Origin: Nemertoderma westbladi
Taxonomy: Eukaryota > Xenacoelomorpha > Nemertodermatida > Nemertodermatidae
Assembly (NCBI GenBank): GCA_032718475.1
Contig: JAUCBJ010007765.1
Coordinates: 1-64,000, forward strand
Length of the DNA stretch: 64,000 bases
Reading direction: 5' to 3'
This document shows, piece after piece, positions 22,201 to 34,200 of this stretch (within the stretch, counting starts at the first letter, position 1; each line of letters starts with the position of its first letter). The notes under the pieces were generated by a model, which was given only the letters and a program-made list of their open reading frames with translations, made no database searches and was not told the DNA's origin. The position numbers and the translations under genes are program-made.

Positions 22201-25200
22201 AGGTCCGCTTACCGGGTTTGTCCCAGAAGGCTCTCGTCCTGCTGGCCGTCACCACCCTCCCACCCACCCAGTCCGTATCCGAGTGGCCATTCCTCGCTAT
22301 CGGCAGCATCGCCCCGAACTCGTCCTCCTCCTCTTCCCCTGCTGGAGCCGCAATCCTCTCTATCGGCGGCATCTATTGCTCCTCGCTCATCGCTCTATCG
22401 ACTCATGCTCTTCTTCCTCTCCTGCTGGGAGTGGATCCGAACCCAGTAGCCTAGTTGATCCACTGTGTCCCTTTCCACCTTGGTATCCGCCCATGACTTT
22501 CCATCCTTCTAACTCCCCCCGTCTCTTTCTTCCAATGTTGCCCTCAGAGCCCCCTGGCATGGGCATTGCTTGCAATCCCAATGTCGACTGTCTCGGTGAT
22601 TCTTCCATCCAACCCAGTTCATCCCCCAGCCAAAACTCGTCTGAGGTCTCTGATCCCCACCTCTCTTCCAAGAGTTGGGCTTCGAGCTCACGATCCTCTC
22701 CCCTTATATCCACTTTTCTCTCCGCTGCCTCCCTCCTTTCTCTCCTGGCGACCTCCTCTAGTCTCCTCTCCTCTCCTCTCCTCGACCCTATCCGCCTCCA
22801 GTTTCTTCCATCGCTTGTACGGTGTGTCTACCCCTCTGTCCACTATGTGTCAGGTATCGAAGAATACCGACTCGCCCTTCAGCCCCGGGTGGTCTACAAG
22901 ACCTTCAAAGGCCACCTTAAAGGCTCTCCTGTGATTCAGAGGTGCTCCTGATAGTAGAAACGCCATTGGCTCCCTCCCGATAACCATGGTGATGAATAGG
23001 TTTAGTAAACCTATCATTATCCAATCCTCCTGTAAGATATATCTCTTCTGATATATCTTTATCGCTCCCCTCCGGAACTGATATACTTCCTGCTTTCCTG
23101 GTCTCGCTCCCCATTTTAGCAAGTTCGCAAGTTCCGCTCCGTATTCTTCCCGGAACTTGCCCCAGTCCATTGGCTTGTGGCAGACGAGCCCCATTAGTTG
23201 GCCCATCGCCACGGCTCTGCAATGTCCCGTGTTCTGCACCAATCCCAACCCCTTTGGTCTCGTCATAGCCATATAGACTACTTGCATGTCAAGGAGATTG
23301 GAGGTGTCCAGTCCAATAATCCTATCCGCGTCATCGCGGATCGCCGATCCCACCTTGACTGTAGTGTATCGCTCGTCCCGACGTCCTCCTCGTGAACTTT
23401 GCCTTCTCTCCTCGTCCGGCGCCGTACCGTAGGCCCCACCATCGCCGTTCTGGTGGGCCGTTCGCCGCCTCGGCCAGTGGTTGTCCGGCGACTTCGGTAC
23501 CTCGACCGCCATTGGAATCTTGCGTCGACTCGTCATCTTTCCCTCCTCGTTGTCGGCCGCCCTCCTCTTGGGTGTCCGGATCATCCCTCGCTGGCGAGTC
23601 CAGTGTGTTGGGCTGGTACCGCCTCGTCGTGGCCTCTCAAATAGTTTGGTCTGTATCGCTCGGGGTCCGCGGCGGTGTTCTTCCTCCTTCTGAGCCTTGC
23701 GGCGTTTGTTCGCTCATCTTATCCTCCTTCAGGGTTGTGGTCACAGTTTACTATTTGTTAAACTCGCTGGTTAGTTTTTGACTGTGACGATATCCAGTTG
23801 AGTTGACAGTGCTGAATACCGACCGGTGTAGGTTGTACGCGTCATTGCGTCGCTGGGCTGCTGGGCTGACGGCTGGATAAATATGTTTGGCCAAAGGCCG
23901 TTAGAAAGCAATGGAGTTAGTTGTCAGTATTGATAATCACAGCATTGATAATAGCACAGTCTGAATATAATAATATACAATACAAACAGTAACAGAAACA
24001 ACGACGGTCAAAAACTATTCTGGTCTCACAACCGTAAGGGAATCAACTAACTAAATCAGTGATTACAAGAGTTATATCATTAACACATATTGGTTTTAGC
24101 CCTACTACTGGGCGGCCTCTAATATCCAATGGATGCGCTCTTGTCCTCCCAATGTGCGTTCCTGCCCGCTATTGGCGTATGTATTAATTGTCACTTCACC
24201 ACTCCCTGTTGGCGTTACCCCTTGGTGCTAGCCTCACAAGCTTGTTTGTCCCTGTGAGGTGGTTTGACCTCTCACCTTCCTTTGTGGCTTACGGCGTGTA
24301 TCCCCCCCCCCCCCCCCAGTTGGTTATGAGGTAAGATATTATTGGTAATCTCACATCCCCAACTATATTGGTAAAATGCAACTAATCCCATTTTCGGTGG
24401 GTAATGCATGGAATTGAATCCGCTTACATCTGTCAAATTATTAACCCAAATTGTATACAAATTTAGGTAGTCATTCACATACTGTACACCATGTCCTGGA
24501 ATATAGTGTCGTTATTCTGGTGGTGCATGGACCCCCCCCCCCCCCCCCCCAAAAAAATTTTTTCTACAAATCTTAATGAGATTGCATGAAATTTGAAACA
24601 GAGATAGTTTCACCTCCCTCCTTCTTGCTGGGTGAGCCAGAATTTTTATATTCGCTTTCATTCTTTAGCTACAAGCGTTTGAAAAAGGTGTCTCCTTGCA
24701 CCAGTTACACCGCAGTTATTCTTCAAACATTTAGTGATTTGTTGGTACTAGTGGAAAGCTGACCGCGCTAGGATTCCAAATATGTAAAAATATGTGAATT
24801 TGGTTGGGAAATAGCTGAGGTAAAGTAATCGGGCATTCGAAATTTGCATGTATTTGCTTCCGCTGCAGGCCATTTATTCTATTAATAAATACACAATGTT
24901 CTAGAACATTTTGTTTATCTCATAAGTAGCTTGGCAACAATGCAATGCCTACATGATAATACTAGTATATGGATATTCATACATAATCAAAATGTTCTAG
25001 AACATTGTGTATTTATTTAATAGAATAAATGGCCTGCAGTGGAAGCTAATACATGCAAAATTTCCAATGCCCATATTGCAGCTATTTCCCAACCAAAATT
25101 CACATATTTTTACATATTTGGAATCCTTGCGCGGTCAGCTTTCTACTAGTACCAACAAATCACTAAATGTTTTGAAGAATAATTGCGGTGTAACTGGTGC

Positions 25201-28200
25201 AATATCGACGGAGACACCTTTTTCAAATGCTTGTAGCTAAAGAATGAAAGCAAAAATAAAGATTCTGGCTCACCCAGCAAGGAGGAGGGAGGTGAAACTA
25301 TCTCTGTTTCAAATTTCATGCAATCTCATTAATATTTGTAGAAAACTTTGGGGAGGGGGGGCTGGTACCTGAATAACGACACCATATTCCAGGACATGGT
25401 GTACAGTAGTTATCCTAACAAGAACGAAATATACTGTATATTTATATTTGGTTTATTAACCGCGATAAAATGGCACTTTTTAATTAAAATTACCTTGTAT
25501 ACTTTTTAATCCAGGCTTATTTTAATTGTTTTCCTGTAATTTAATTGGCGTGTGCAGCATTCTGACGCAGTGGCATCTACTTTAAGCTGTCAATTACACA
25601 GTTAGCGGTCTCATAGGCAAGTAACCACGGTTGCAAAGAGGGAATTAAGATTTGGTTAGCTTGGCGTGACTTCTCCATTATATTCACGTTCCATTTATAG
25701 CTTGTTATCTAATAAAAAATCTAGTCCCCCATAAAGTATCTCCTCTCCTCTCACTCTCTCACCCTGGAGTAGGCCTATTATTAGATTTGAATAGCAGTCG
25801 AAATCAACCTGTTTCGAAAAGTCCTAGAAAATGTCTGGGGACGAAAAGTCCCTTAAAATGTCTGGGGACGAAAATTCCGGGGACGAAAAGTCCGAGGACG
25901 AAATGTCTACCAACCCGGATTTTTCGTCCCGTAAGTACATAAGTATTAGCTACTTTAACTATCAAGTAAAAATTACTTGCTACCATGATCATGGTAGCAA
26001 GTAATTTTTACTTGATAGTTAAAGTAGCTAATACTTATGTACTTATGACTCATAAACTATTCCATACATACATTTTAATTGAAGATTAAATCATATTTTT
26101 AATTTTTTTACGAGCTAATAAAATGTAATAGCTAACACAAAATCAATATTACTACCAGAGGCCTATAGCTACCATATCTTACTGTCAGAAGGTCAAATAT
26201 TTGTTCTAGAACAAAAAACTAATAATAAAAGCCATTTTCACAAGAAAAAAAAGTTGGTAAATTTTTTTCAATTTTTCAATTTTAATATTTTTCACTGGCT
26301 AATAAAAAGTATTAGCTAACACAAAATCGAAATTACTAGCAACCATCTTACTAACAAGTCCGTGTCGAAAAGTCCGGGACGAAAAGTCCGAGACGAAAAG
26401 TTCGGGTCGAAAAGTCCGGGGACGAAAAGTCCAGGGACGAAATGTCCGTATACCGTTGAAAAAGTATCGCCGGAGAAAAGGTTTGCACATCATTTGAGCA
26501 AAATCCATTCACACACACAAAAGTTATAGCAACATTTAGGGTCTACAAGGCGTACTGCAAAACGGAACTCAACATCCAATATTGGTTTATGTACAGTAGA
26601 TAAGTGGCTCTCTAGTTACGCAATAAACATTCAAGAACACTAAATTATTTTAACATTGAGTAAGGCAGAATCTGGAGTTGAAGAATACAATAATTGGAAG
26701 GCACTTATACTATACGACAATGGGTACCTACATTTTTCCATTTTTTTTAAACCCGTGTATTTTATGTAAAACGGCATTGTACATTTATTAATCATACAGT
26801 ATATGCATATTGCAAATTCAGTATGTCTCAAAAAATGTTCTAGAAAAAAATGTGTTCTAGAACAAAAATATTTATCAAAATTGATAACTAATGCGTGTTC
26901 TACAACATTTATAAAAAATAAGGTAGAAAAAACTAGCCAGTATAAAAAATAAGAAATGTATTCTAGAACAAAAAAAAAGTGTTCTAGAACAAAAATATTC
27001 ATCAATATTGGTAGATTACACGTAATTTGAAAATATAGGTACCCATGTCGTATAAGTGCCAAGTGGAATAGCAGTAAATATGGAAGCAATACAGTAAAAT
27101 AATACAGTTCAAAATAGTACAGACCGTTGTGACAACGGCGCGGTGACAGTGGTGTGAAAGCGTGATGGGAGACCCGTGTAGCCGTGACAGCGTTTTGAAC
27201 TGGTAATGCTGACAAATCACAACGTTTTGGTTTTTATGGTTACAGTTTACAAATGTTGTAACATTGCACACACTCTTACTAACTGGTAGTGGACTTATAA
27301 TACATACATACACGGAATGCATTTCGGAGCTCATCATTGTTTCCAAGTTATGCATCGACATACCACTCTCTCCTCATGAATACATGCGGTATCTCGCTAA
27401 AACTCTCTAGACATGCATCCCCAAGAAGCTGCGGATGTATGCGCGTTCTAATATTGACTACGTGGCCGACGCATTTATAGATGTAATGACGTAGATTTAT
27501 CGCTCCTGAATTAGCTGTAGACCCCTAAAGTGATATTTATGTAGGGTATGTTCGGTTGTACCAGGGGACCGTTGATGCTATGTTTCCTGAATTCGTTGAA
27601 ATAACTTTTGCATTTTGCAGTAATTAGTTTTAAAATTAATTTGAGATTTAAGTAATTAAACAAGACTAAGGATGATCCAACTCTATAGTGAACAACTCTA
27701 TCCTTAGCCCTGTTGAATTACTTAATAATTTATACAATCTATGGATGTTGAACACATATACAATAACATTCGTTTGCAGTACAGGTCATAACTGCGACTG
27801 TATTATAATACAGACTAAATCCATCCGTAAGGAGGACTGTATTCAATAGCAACCGTAAGGTAGCTTACCACCTATAGTAAATCAATCGGAAACATGCAGG
27901 AGCCTCCGTGGTGTAGTGGTTAGCATACCTGCTGAACGTTTATCGGGAGACGCGGGTTCGATCCCCGCTGGTGGCGAATTCACTTTTTCCGCTCCTTGTT
28001 CGCACACTTGCAAACCCAAATCACAAATTCCTGCAACATCCAACAAAAGTGTGTAGGCTATAGTAGCGGCTGAATATTGTCTTCAGCAGCTCTCTCTCCA
28101 GAATAATACTTGCAAGCGCGCTCTTCTTATTCTGTATGCTTGACTGCTGTAATGACTGTGGGAGGTAAACTTATAATGGGAAATATTAAAATTTTAATTT

Positions 28201-31200
28201 TGCGAATTTTTTTAATTTTGCGAATGATATTACGCAAAGCACGGTTAGCTATGCCAATTAGAAGTTCTAATTACAAGTTCCGCGAATTATAATAATAATA
28301 ATAATAATATACATGATAATAGTAAAAAAAAAGCAAAGCAAAAAGTCGGCCGAGGCCGGAGGCGACCCGAAGGCTCCTCTTTCGATAGCTTCCACCTGAA
28401 GGTAGGGGTGGGCGCTACTCCTATCCCAAGATTTGCTCCCAGTAATTAAATTGGTCCTCATTTTTAACGACCCCAGTGTAATGAAAGAAGATAGAGAAGA
28501 ATGAGTCTGAACCAACCTGTTGAAATGTTAAAAGTCATTTTAAAGATTCCTATAATGAACCCATGCACTCTAAAAGCGCATAGCAAACAGGGGAATATGA
28601 TACAGTAGCTCTGCAATGGAATATGTCATCCGGTTATCAGGATCAGGTTACAAGCAATGTTTTGACATTGAAATTGACATTATGTTTCGAAATGTGCTTT
28701 ATAAGTCCAGTCATATCTTGATTGAACCTGGACTGCTAGTTTTGGCTCTGATGCATTATTGGTTGGACTGTGCCACATATTACTGTTGTCTTGCAATTAC
28801 CATCAAATATTGCAATATTGACTCAGGTTGTTTAGGGTCGGATGTTTAAATGGAAATGGACTTACAGTAGCTAATTTCCTACTCCACCAATTAATAATAC
28901 ATTGGCCGAATTGCATTATGTTGAGTTGGTTACAACCTAATATTGATACAGTAGTAGATAGTCAATAATTAAACATATAATAAATGCGGCTCCAAATTCG
29001 CACATCTGTGTTTATTTCAACCAATTACTTTATGTAGATGAGTAAAAAGTATAAGAAAAGTTATCAGAGAAAGTGAAACACGAAACGCCGGAGGCCACTC
29101 TTGGGCTCCTCTCTCTTTCCTGTCACCAACAACCATGCTAACGAGGTTGAATAATCGGGAAGCAGGACAATTCGGTCCCGGACAATTCGGTCCCATTAAT
29201 TTTGTGTTTTGGGACCGAATTGCCCGGGACCGAATTGTCCGGATACTGACTAGGACAATTCGGTCCCAAAACAAGCATATTAATGGGACCGAATTGTCCG
29301 GGACCGAATTGTCCGGGACCGAATTGTCCGGGACCGAATTGTACGTGACCGAAATGTCCGGGACGGAATTGTCCGGGACCGAATTGTCCGGGATCGAATT
29401 GTCCGGGACCAACTGTAATTGGTACTGCTGTACTATATAATGGTGAATGTTCTAGAACCTTAAAAGATATAATTATATGGTAGCTAGTGTTTTTTTTTAT
29501 TAGCTAGTATTTTTTTGAAAATAAAAAAAATTTTACTTTTTTTTGTTAACATTATTAGTTATGGTAGCTATTATGGTGTTTTTATGGAGCTTGTGAATTA
29601 TTTACTAGCTAGTAATAGTATGTATTTAAAATGTGTAAAACTGATTTTTTATATATTGCGTACGTATACTGTTTTATGGAGCTTGTGAATTATTTACTAG
29701 CTAGTAATAAGTATGTATTTAAAATGTGTAAAACCGATTTTTTTATATATTGCGTACGTATACTGTTTTATGGAGCTTGTGAATTATTTACTAGCTAGTA
29801 ATAAGTATGTATTTAAAATGTGTAAAACTGATTATTTTATATATTGCGTACGTATACTGATTTATGGAGCTTGTGAATTATTTACTAGCTAGTAATAATG
29901 TATTTAAAATGTGTAAAACTGATTTTTTTATATATTGCGTACGTATACTGTATGTGTTGTTGGTTGGTTAACAAGCCTAAATTATTATCCTAGATAATAG
30001 CTGGATCTCATTCAGGGACTGTTATAATATTATCAATATTTTTGGTAATTAATATAATCAGCAACAGTTTAGTGAAATACCGAAATTATTGAAATACAGT
30101 CAACTGAAATATCAATGTTTTCACAAGTATTTTTATAATTTCAAGGAAATGCTAGCTAGTAAAAAAAAACACTAGCTACACCTTAATAAGTAATATTTAA
30201 TAATGTTCTCGAACACTTACCAATAACAAAAATAAAAAAAATATAGTATTTTTAAAATTTCAAAAAATTCTAGCTAGTAAATAACACTAGCTACCATAAA
30301 AAAATATCTCTACTAATGTTCTAGAACATTCACCAATATCAAAAAAGCACTAAAAAGCTGCTATCAGGAACCGGACAATTCGGTCCCGGACAATTCGGTC
30401 CCGGACAATTCGGTCCTAGGACAATTCGGTCCTAGGACAATTCGGTCCCGGACAATTCTGTCCCGGACAATTCGGTCCCATTTATTTAGTGTTTTGGGAC
30501 CGAATTGTCCGGGACCGAATTGTCCGGGACCGAATTGTCCGGGACCGAATTGTCCGGGACCGAATTGTGCGGGACTGAATTGTCCTACATCCGAATAATC
30601 GGTAAATTTTTTCCTTTACACCCCAGAAGATTACAGAACCTGGGTGAGCGCCCTCTTGGTACGAATAAAATCCGGATAGGATCTAACTTGGGAGACCTCC
30701 CAAGAAACAAGAAAGACACATCTAGCTGTAGGCTAGAGGTAGACTTCCATAATTATTATTTACCGAGATAATAATTTTTTTTTTCTTGTTATTTTGCAGA
30801 TTGTGTTGAGTTGGAGGACGCGAATTTCCATTGTCCAGGTTGGGCTGCCGACGGGGAATGTCTCGCCAATAAAGGATACATGTACACCAACTGCCAGACA
30901 TCTTGTAACAAGTGTGACGACGGTGAAGGTAAGTTGTATGGAAATCTATTGTAGATCGACGTTCATCAAATATATACTTTCTTAACATCCATTCAAAAAT
31001 CTATTATGTGATATATTAAATATTAGGATTGTGTTGGGCTTGGGAGCTCCGAGGTAGGTACATGAGGTTGAGGATCGAAATGGTTTTCTAGGATCAGTCA
31101 GACCATGGAATACTAAATATAGATTTAGTATTCCATGGTCAGACAGATTTTATTTCACCAGTACGTACAGTACAGGCCTGGTGGGCTATCATAAAGGTGA

Positions 31201-34200
31201 GGTGCGCAAGCCACAAGTTGCAGGTGGAGGTAGGCTGGTGGGAGCGGAGTGACAGAGGGCTTCCGAGATAGATTATGTCGCGTTTGTAATTGAGGATGAA
31301 CTTTATTTTTACTGACTACATTTTTATAGACTACAGAGCTCTATTAATCGAATTTATTAATTATTGAAAATTTATTATTTCTTTATGTATTTTGCATTTG
31401 AGTATTGCATTTTCTTATTGGTTCTGGAACTGACAATGTTTATGTCGTTCCGAAATTTCCGTTTCTGCCGTGGTGTTGCAGACCTACAGAGGTAGTTGAT
31501 TGTTGATTTACTAAGGAAGGATAACGAAGTCAACTAGGATAACAGCTAGAAGGGTATCTTTCTTTGTTGAATACTCGTTTCCTCCTAAGAAAGTCGGCTG
31601 CTCCATGTTCTTTAGGAATTCATTCTGGTTGCTGCGTAGAAGTCTCTCGATAGGATCTACAGTATGATGCATTCAATGTAATTAAATAATTGTATACCGG
31701 TAGCTATATCAGCAATCGAAATCAACGAAATTCCAAGAAAAGATCAGTGTGAACTGGCACCAACATACTTATCTCGTTTTCTATTCTCTCTACCGGATGA
31801 ATGTATCGGCCCGTTGAATGACCAGAGGGGAAGGAGGTAAACTTCCAGCCAACAAATGGACTGCAACGGGGCAGCAATGTTCGAGTTCTTATCCCACATA
31901 TTGGTCCATCACTCGAAAATTGGCTCTCATGACGATGGACGACATCCGAGAAGATATAAAGTTGAGCACTAAACGCTGAGCAGCAGATACGAGGTTCTCA
32001 CCTCTGAGGCAACAGATCACTGCGAGAGCTATACTGCCTTCACAGAAGCAGGTTATTTGCAGCTGAAGAAACAGTTCATGACCTCTCTAAGGCGCCGACC
32101 TGGGCACACGAGGACAACCAAGGTTGTAGTTTGTTAAGGCTGCATCTAAGTCCCTTAACAGGCAGTTGGGCCTACTCTGATAATCTGAAGGAGCTTATGA
32201 ATAAACAAGTTGATGGCATTACAATGCTGATGACAGCAGACAATCAGCCCAGACATGGCAATCAATAAACCTGCTCACTGGGAGGAAAAGCCAACCAACT
32301 ACCAAGGTTAAGGCTGAATCTCCAGCTGAACGACTAAAAGGTTGGTAGGCCGACTTTGAGAAGCTTCTAAACAATGACAGGGTGTTGCCTGGTAATAACT
32401 CGTGAGTGTGTGTGTCTGTGCATGAGTCTGTGCTCACAGATATCCCCATTGGTGACATCTGCTTTGCTGAAATCAAGACTGAATCTAGGAGCATCAAGAC
32501 CAATCGTGCCAGTGGAGTAGATGGCGTGGCCCCTGAGGTCTTTAAAATTCCTGAGTGTTTGGAGCTCATTCACACCATTAATTTAATGTGGACATGTATA
32601 GGACAACGAGAGTCCCTCAAGAACGGAAAACAAAAAAAGTTGGTCCCTGTGTCCCTTCCCCCAAGAAGGGCAACCTAACAACACGTGGAACTTTTCTCGT
32701 GGAATCTCATTAATCTCGATTACTGCAAAGCTATACTACAGAATTATATTAAATCGCATCATGGATCATGTTGAAAGACTGTTACATGGGAACCAAAATG
32801 GGTTCCGTAAAGGTCGTGGGACCATGGAGCCTATTCTGGCACTTAGAAGGATAATTGAAGAGTTATCAATAAAGAAAGACAGACAACTATTATCTATACC
32901 AGAGGCTATTATCTTTGTTGACTTCTTTAAAGCCTTCGACTCAGTCTCCCGACCACGTATGTTCAGCATACTGGCAGCAATCTGATCAGCATCTGATCGT
33001 AAGCTCTAAGGATGGCTTGCTTGAACACGTGGATGACTTCTGCTATTTGTGATCATGGATCAGAAAGTTAGGTGAAGACCTTTGGATACGTAAGGGGAAG
33101 GCATGGGCAGCGTTAAATAGTCTGTCCAGGATTTGGAAGTCCCATAGAATAAAACGGAACCTTAAGGTTCGATTATTTATGGCAGCAGTAGTACCAGTAC
33201 TCTTATATATCATATATATCTCTCATACTCATACTCATACTCTCATATATATATCTAACTGCAGAAGATACCAAATCTCTGGATAGCACTTTCACAAGAC
33301 TGCTGCGCCGGATTCATTGTGTCAAGTACAATGGACACATCCCCAATCAGACTCTATACAACATTGGAGTGTTCCATTAATCTCCCCTAGCTTGACACTT
33401 CGACGGAACCGCCTCCGCTTTGCAGCATATTGCTTTCTGGGTGAGGACCAGCCAGTGCATAATCTAGGGATAGTAGTAGATTGTGACAACAGTCGAAAAC
33501 AGGCGAAAACAGTTGGAATGTAGGGAAAACAGACGAAAACAGTGAGATCATTTAAAAATATTCATCCATGCATCCAGGTGAAAATAGATATTGAAGTAAC
33601 TAGGTGTAATAATAGATTTACAATTTAGTGGCATTTATAATGTCGCTAACTTAAGATGACGTTCGACCCGAACATTTCTTCGCGATTTTCGCGATCTTCG
33701 CAAACGTCACGATTTTTGCGAAGATTGCGCAAATAGCGAAATTTCGCAAACGTCGCGATCTTCGCGATATTTTGTGTTTAACAATACTATAGGTGGAGCT
33801 TCGCAAACGTCCCGATCTTTGCGAATGTTCTACAACATTTTTTAAAAAGTAAGAAAATCTATAATGAAAAAATAAATTTTTTAAAATTTTTCAAGAATAC
33901 AATATATTATTAGTTCTAGAGAAAAAAAAATAATTTTAAATAAAATATCTAACATGTTCTATAATATATATATATACTGACACTATTAGTATTGTTCACA
34001 GAATTCTAGAATGTATATATATACAGACAGATGGTATAAAATTGTATTCTAGAAGTCCATGTATTTGTGTAGGCCTTCCAGAAATTTTGCTATTTTTGCG
34101 TCGCTGTACCTATAATGGTATTAATAAATAATATTATTAAAGGTTGAGAAATTTTTTTATCGAAGCTCCACCTATAGTATTGGTAAACACAAAATTTCGC

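Larger units (their letters stand above)
20406..24428 (-). mobile_element. Complete LTR retrotransposon, gag-only, 5-bp TSD
   Basis: Two directly repeated LTRs (20406-20647 and 23783-24428) share TGTGACG.TATCCAGTTGAG and CCCCTTGGTGCTAGCCTCAC, and end ATCCGCTTACA. Both begin TG and end CA. TCTGT stands on both outer sides (20401-20405 and 24429-24433), a perfect 5-bp target duplication. A polypurine tract (ATGGGGGGGGAG on the minus strand, 20648-20659) abuts the left LTR, so transcription runs on the minus strand and the right LTR is 5'. The interior is 3.1 kb with a broken gag and no recognisable protease, RT, RNase H or integrase. It must have been mobilised in trans. The sequence after the 5' LTR (GTCAAAAACTAACCAGCGAG) lacks the TGG of a usual tRNA primer site. 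It lies in intron 2 of the ShKT-DUF5648 gene. Confidence 0.93.

Noticed and set aside
21974-22951. 325-codon plus-strand Pro/Ser-rich frame in the LTR element
   Set aside because: It is antisense to the gag. The minus strand carries zinc knuckles and agrees with the polypurine tract orientation.
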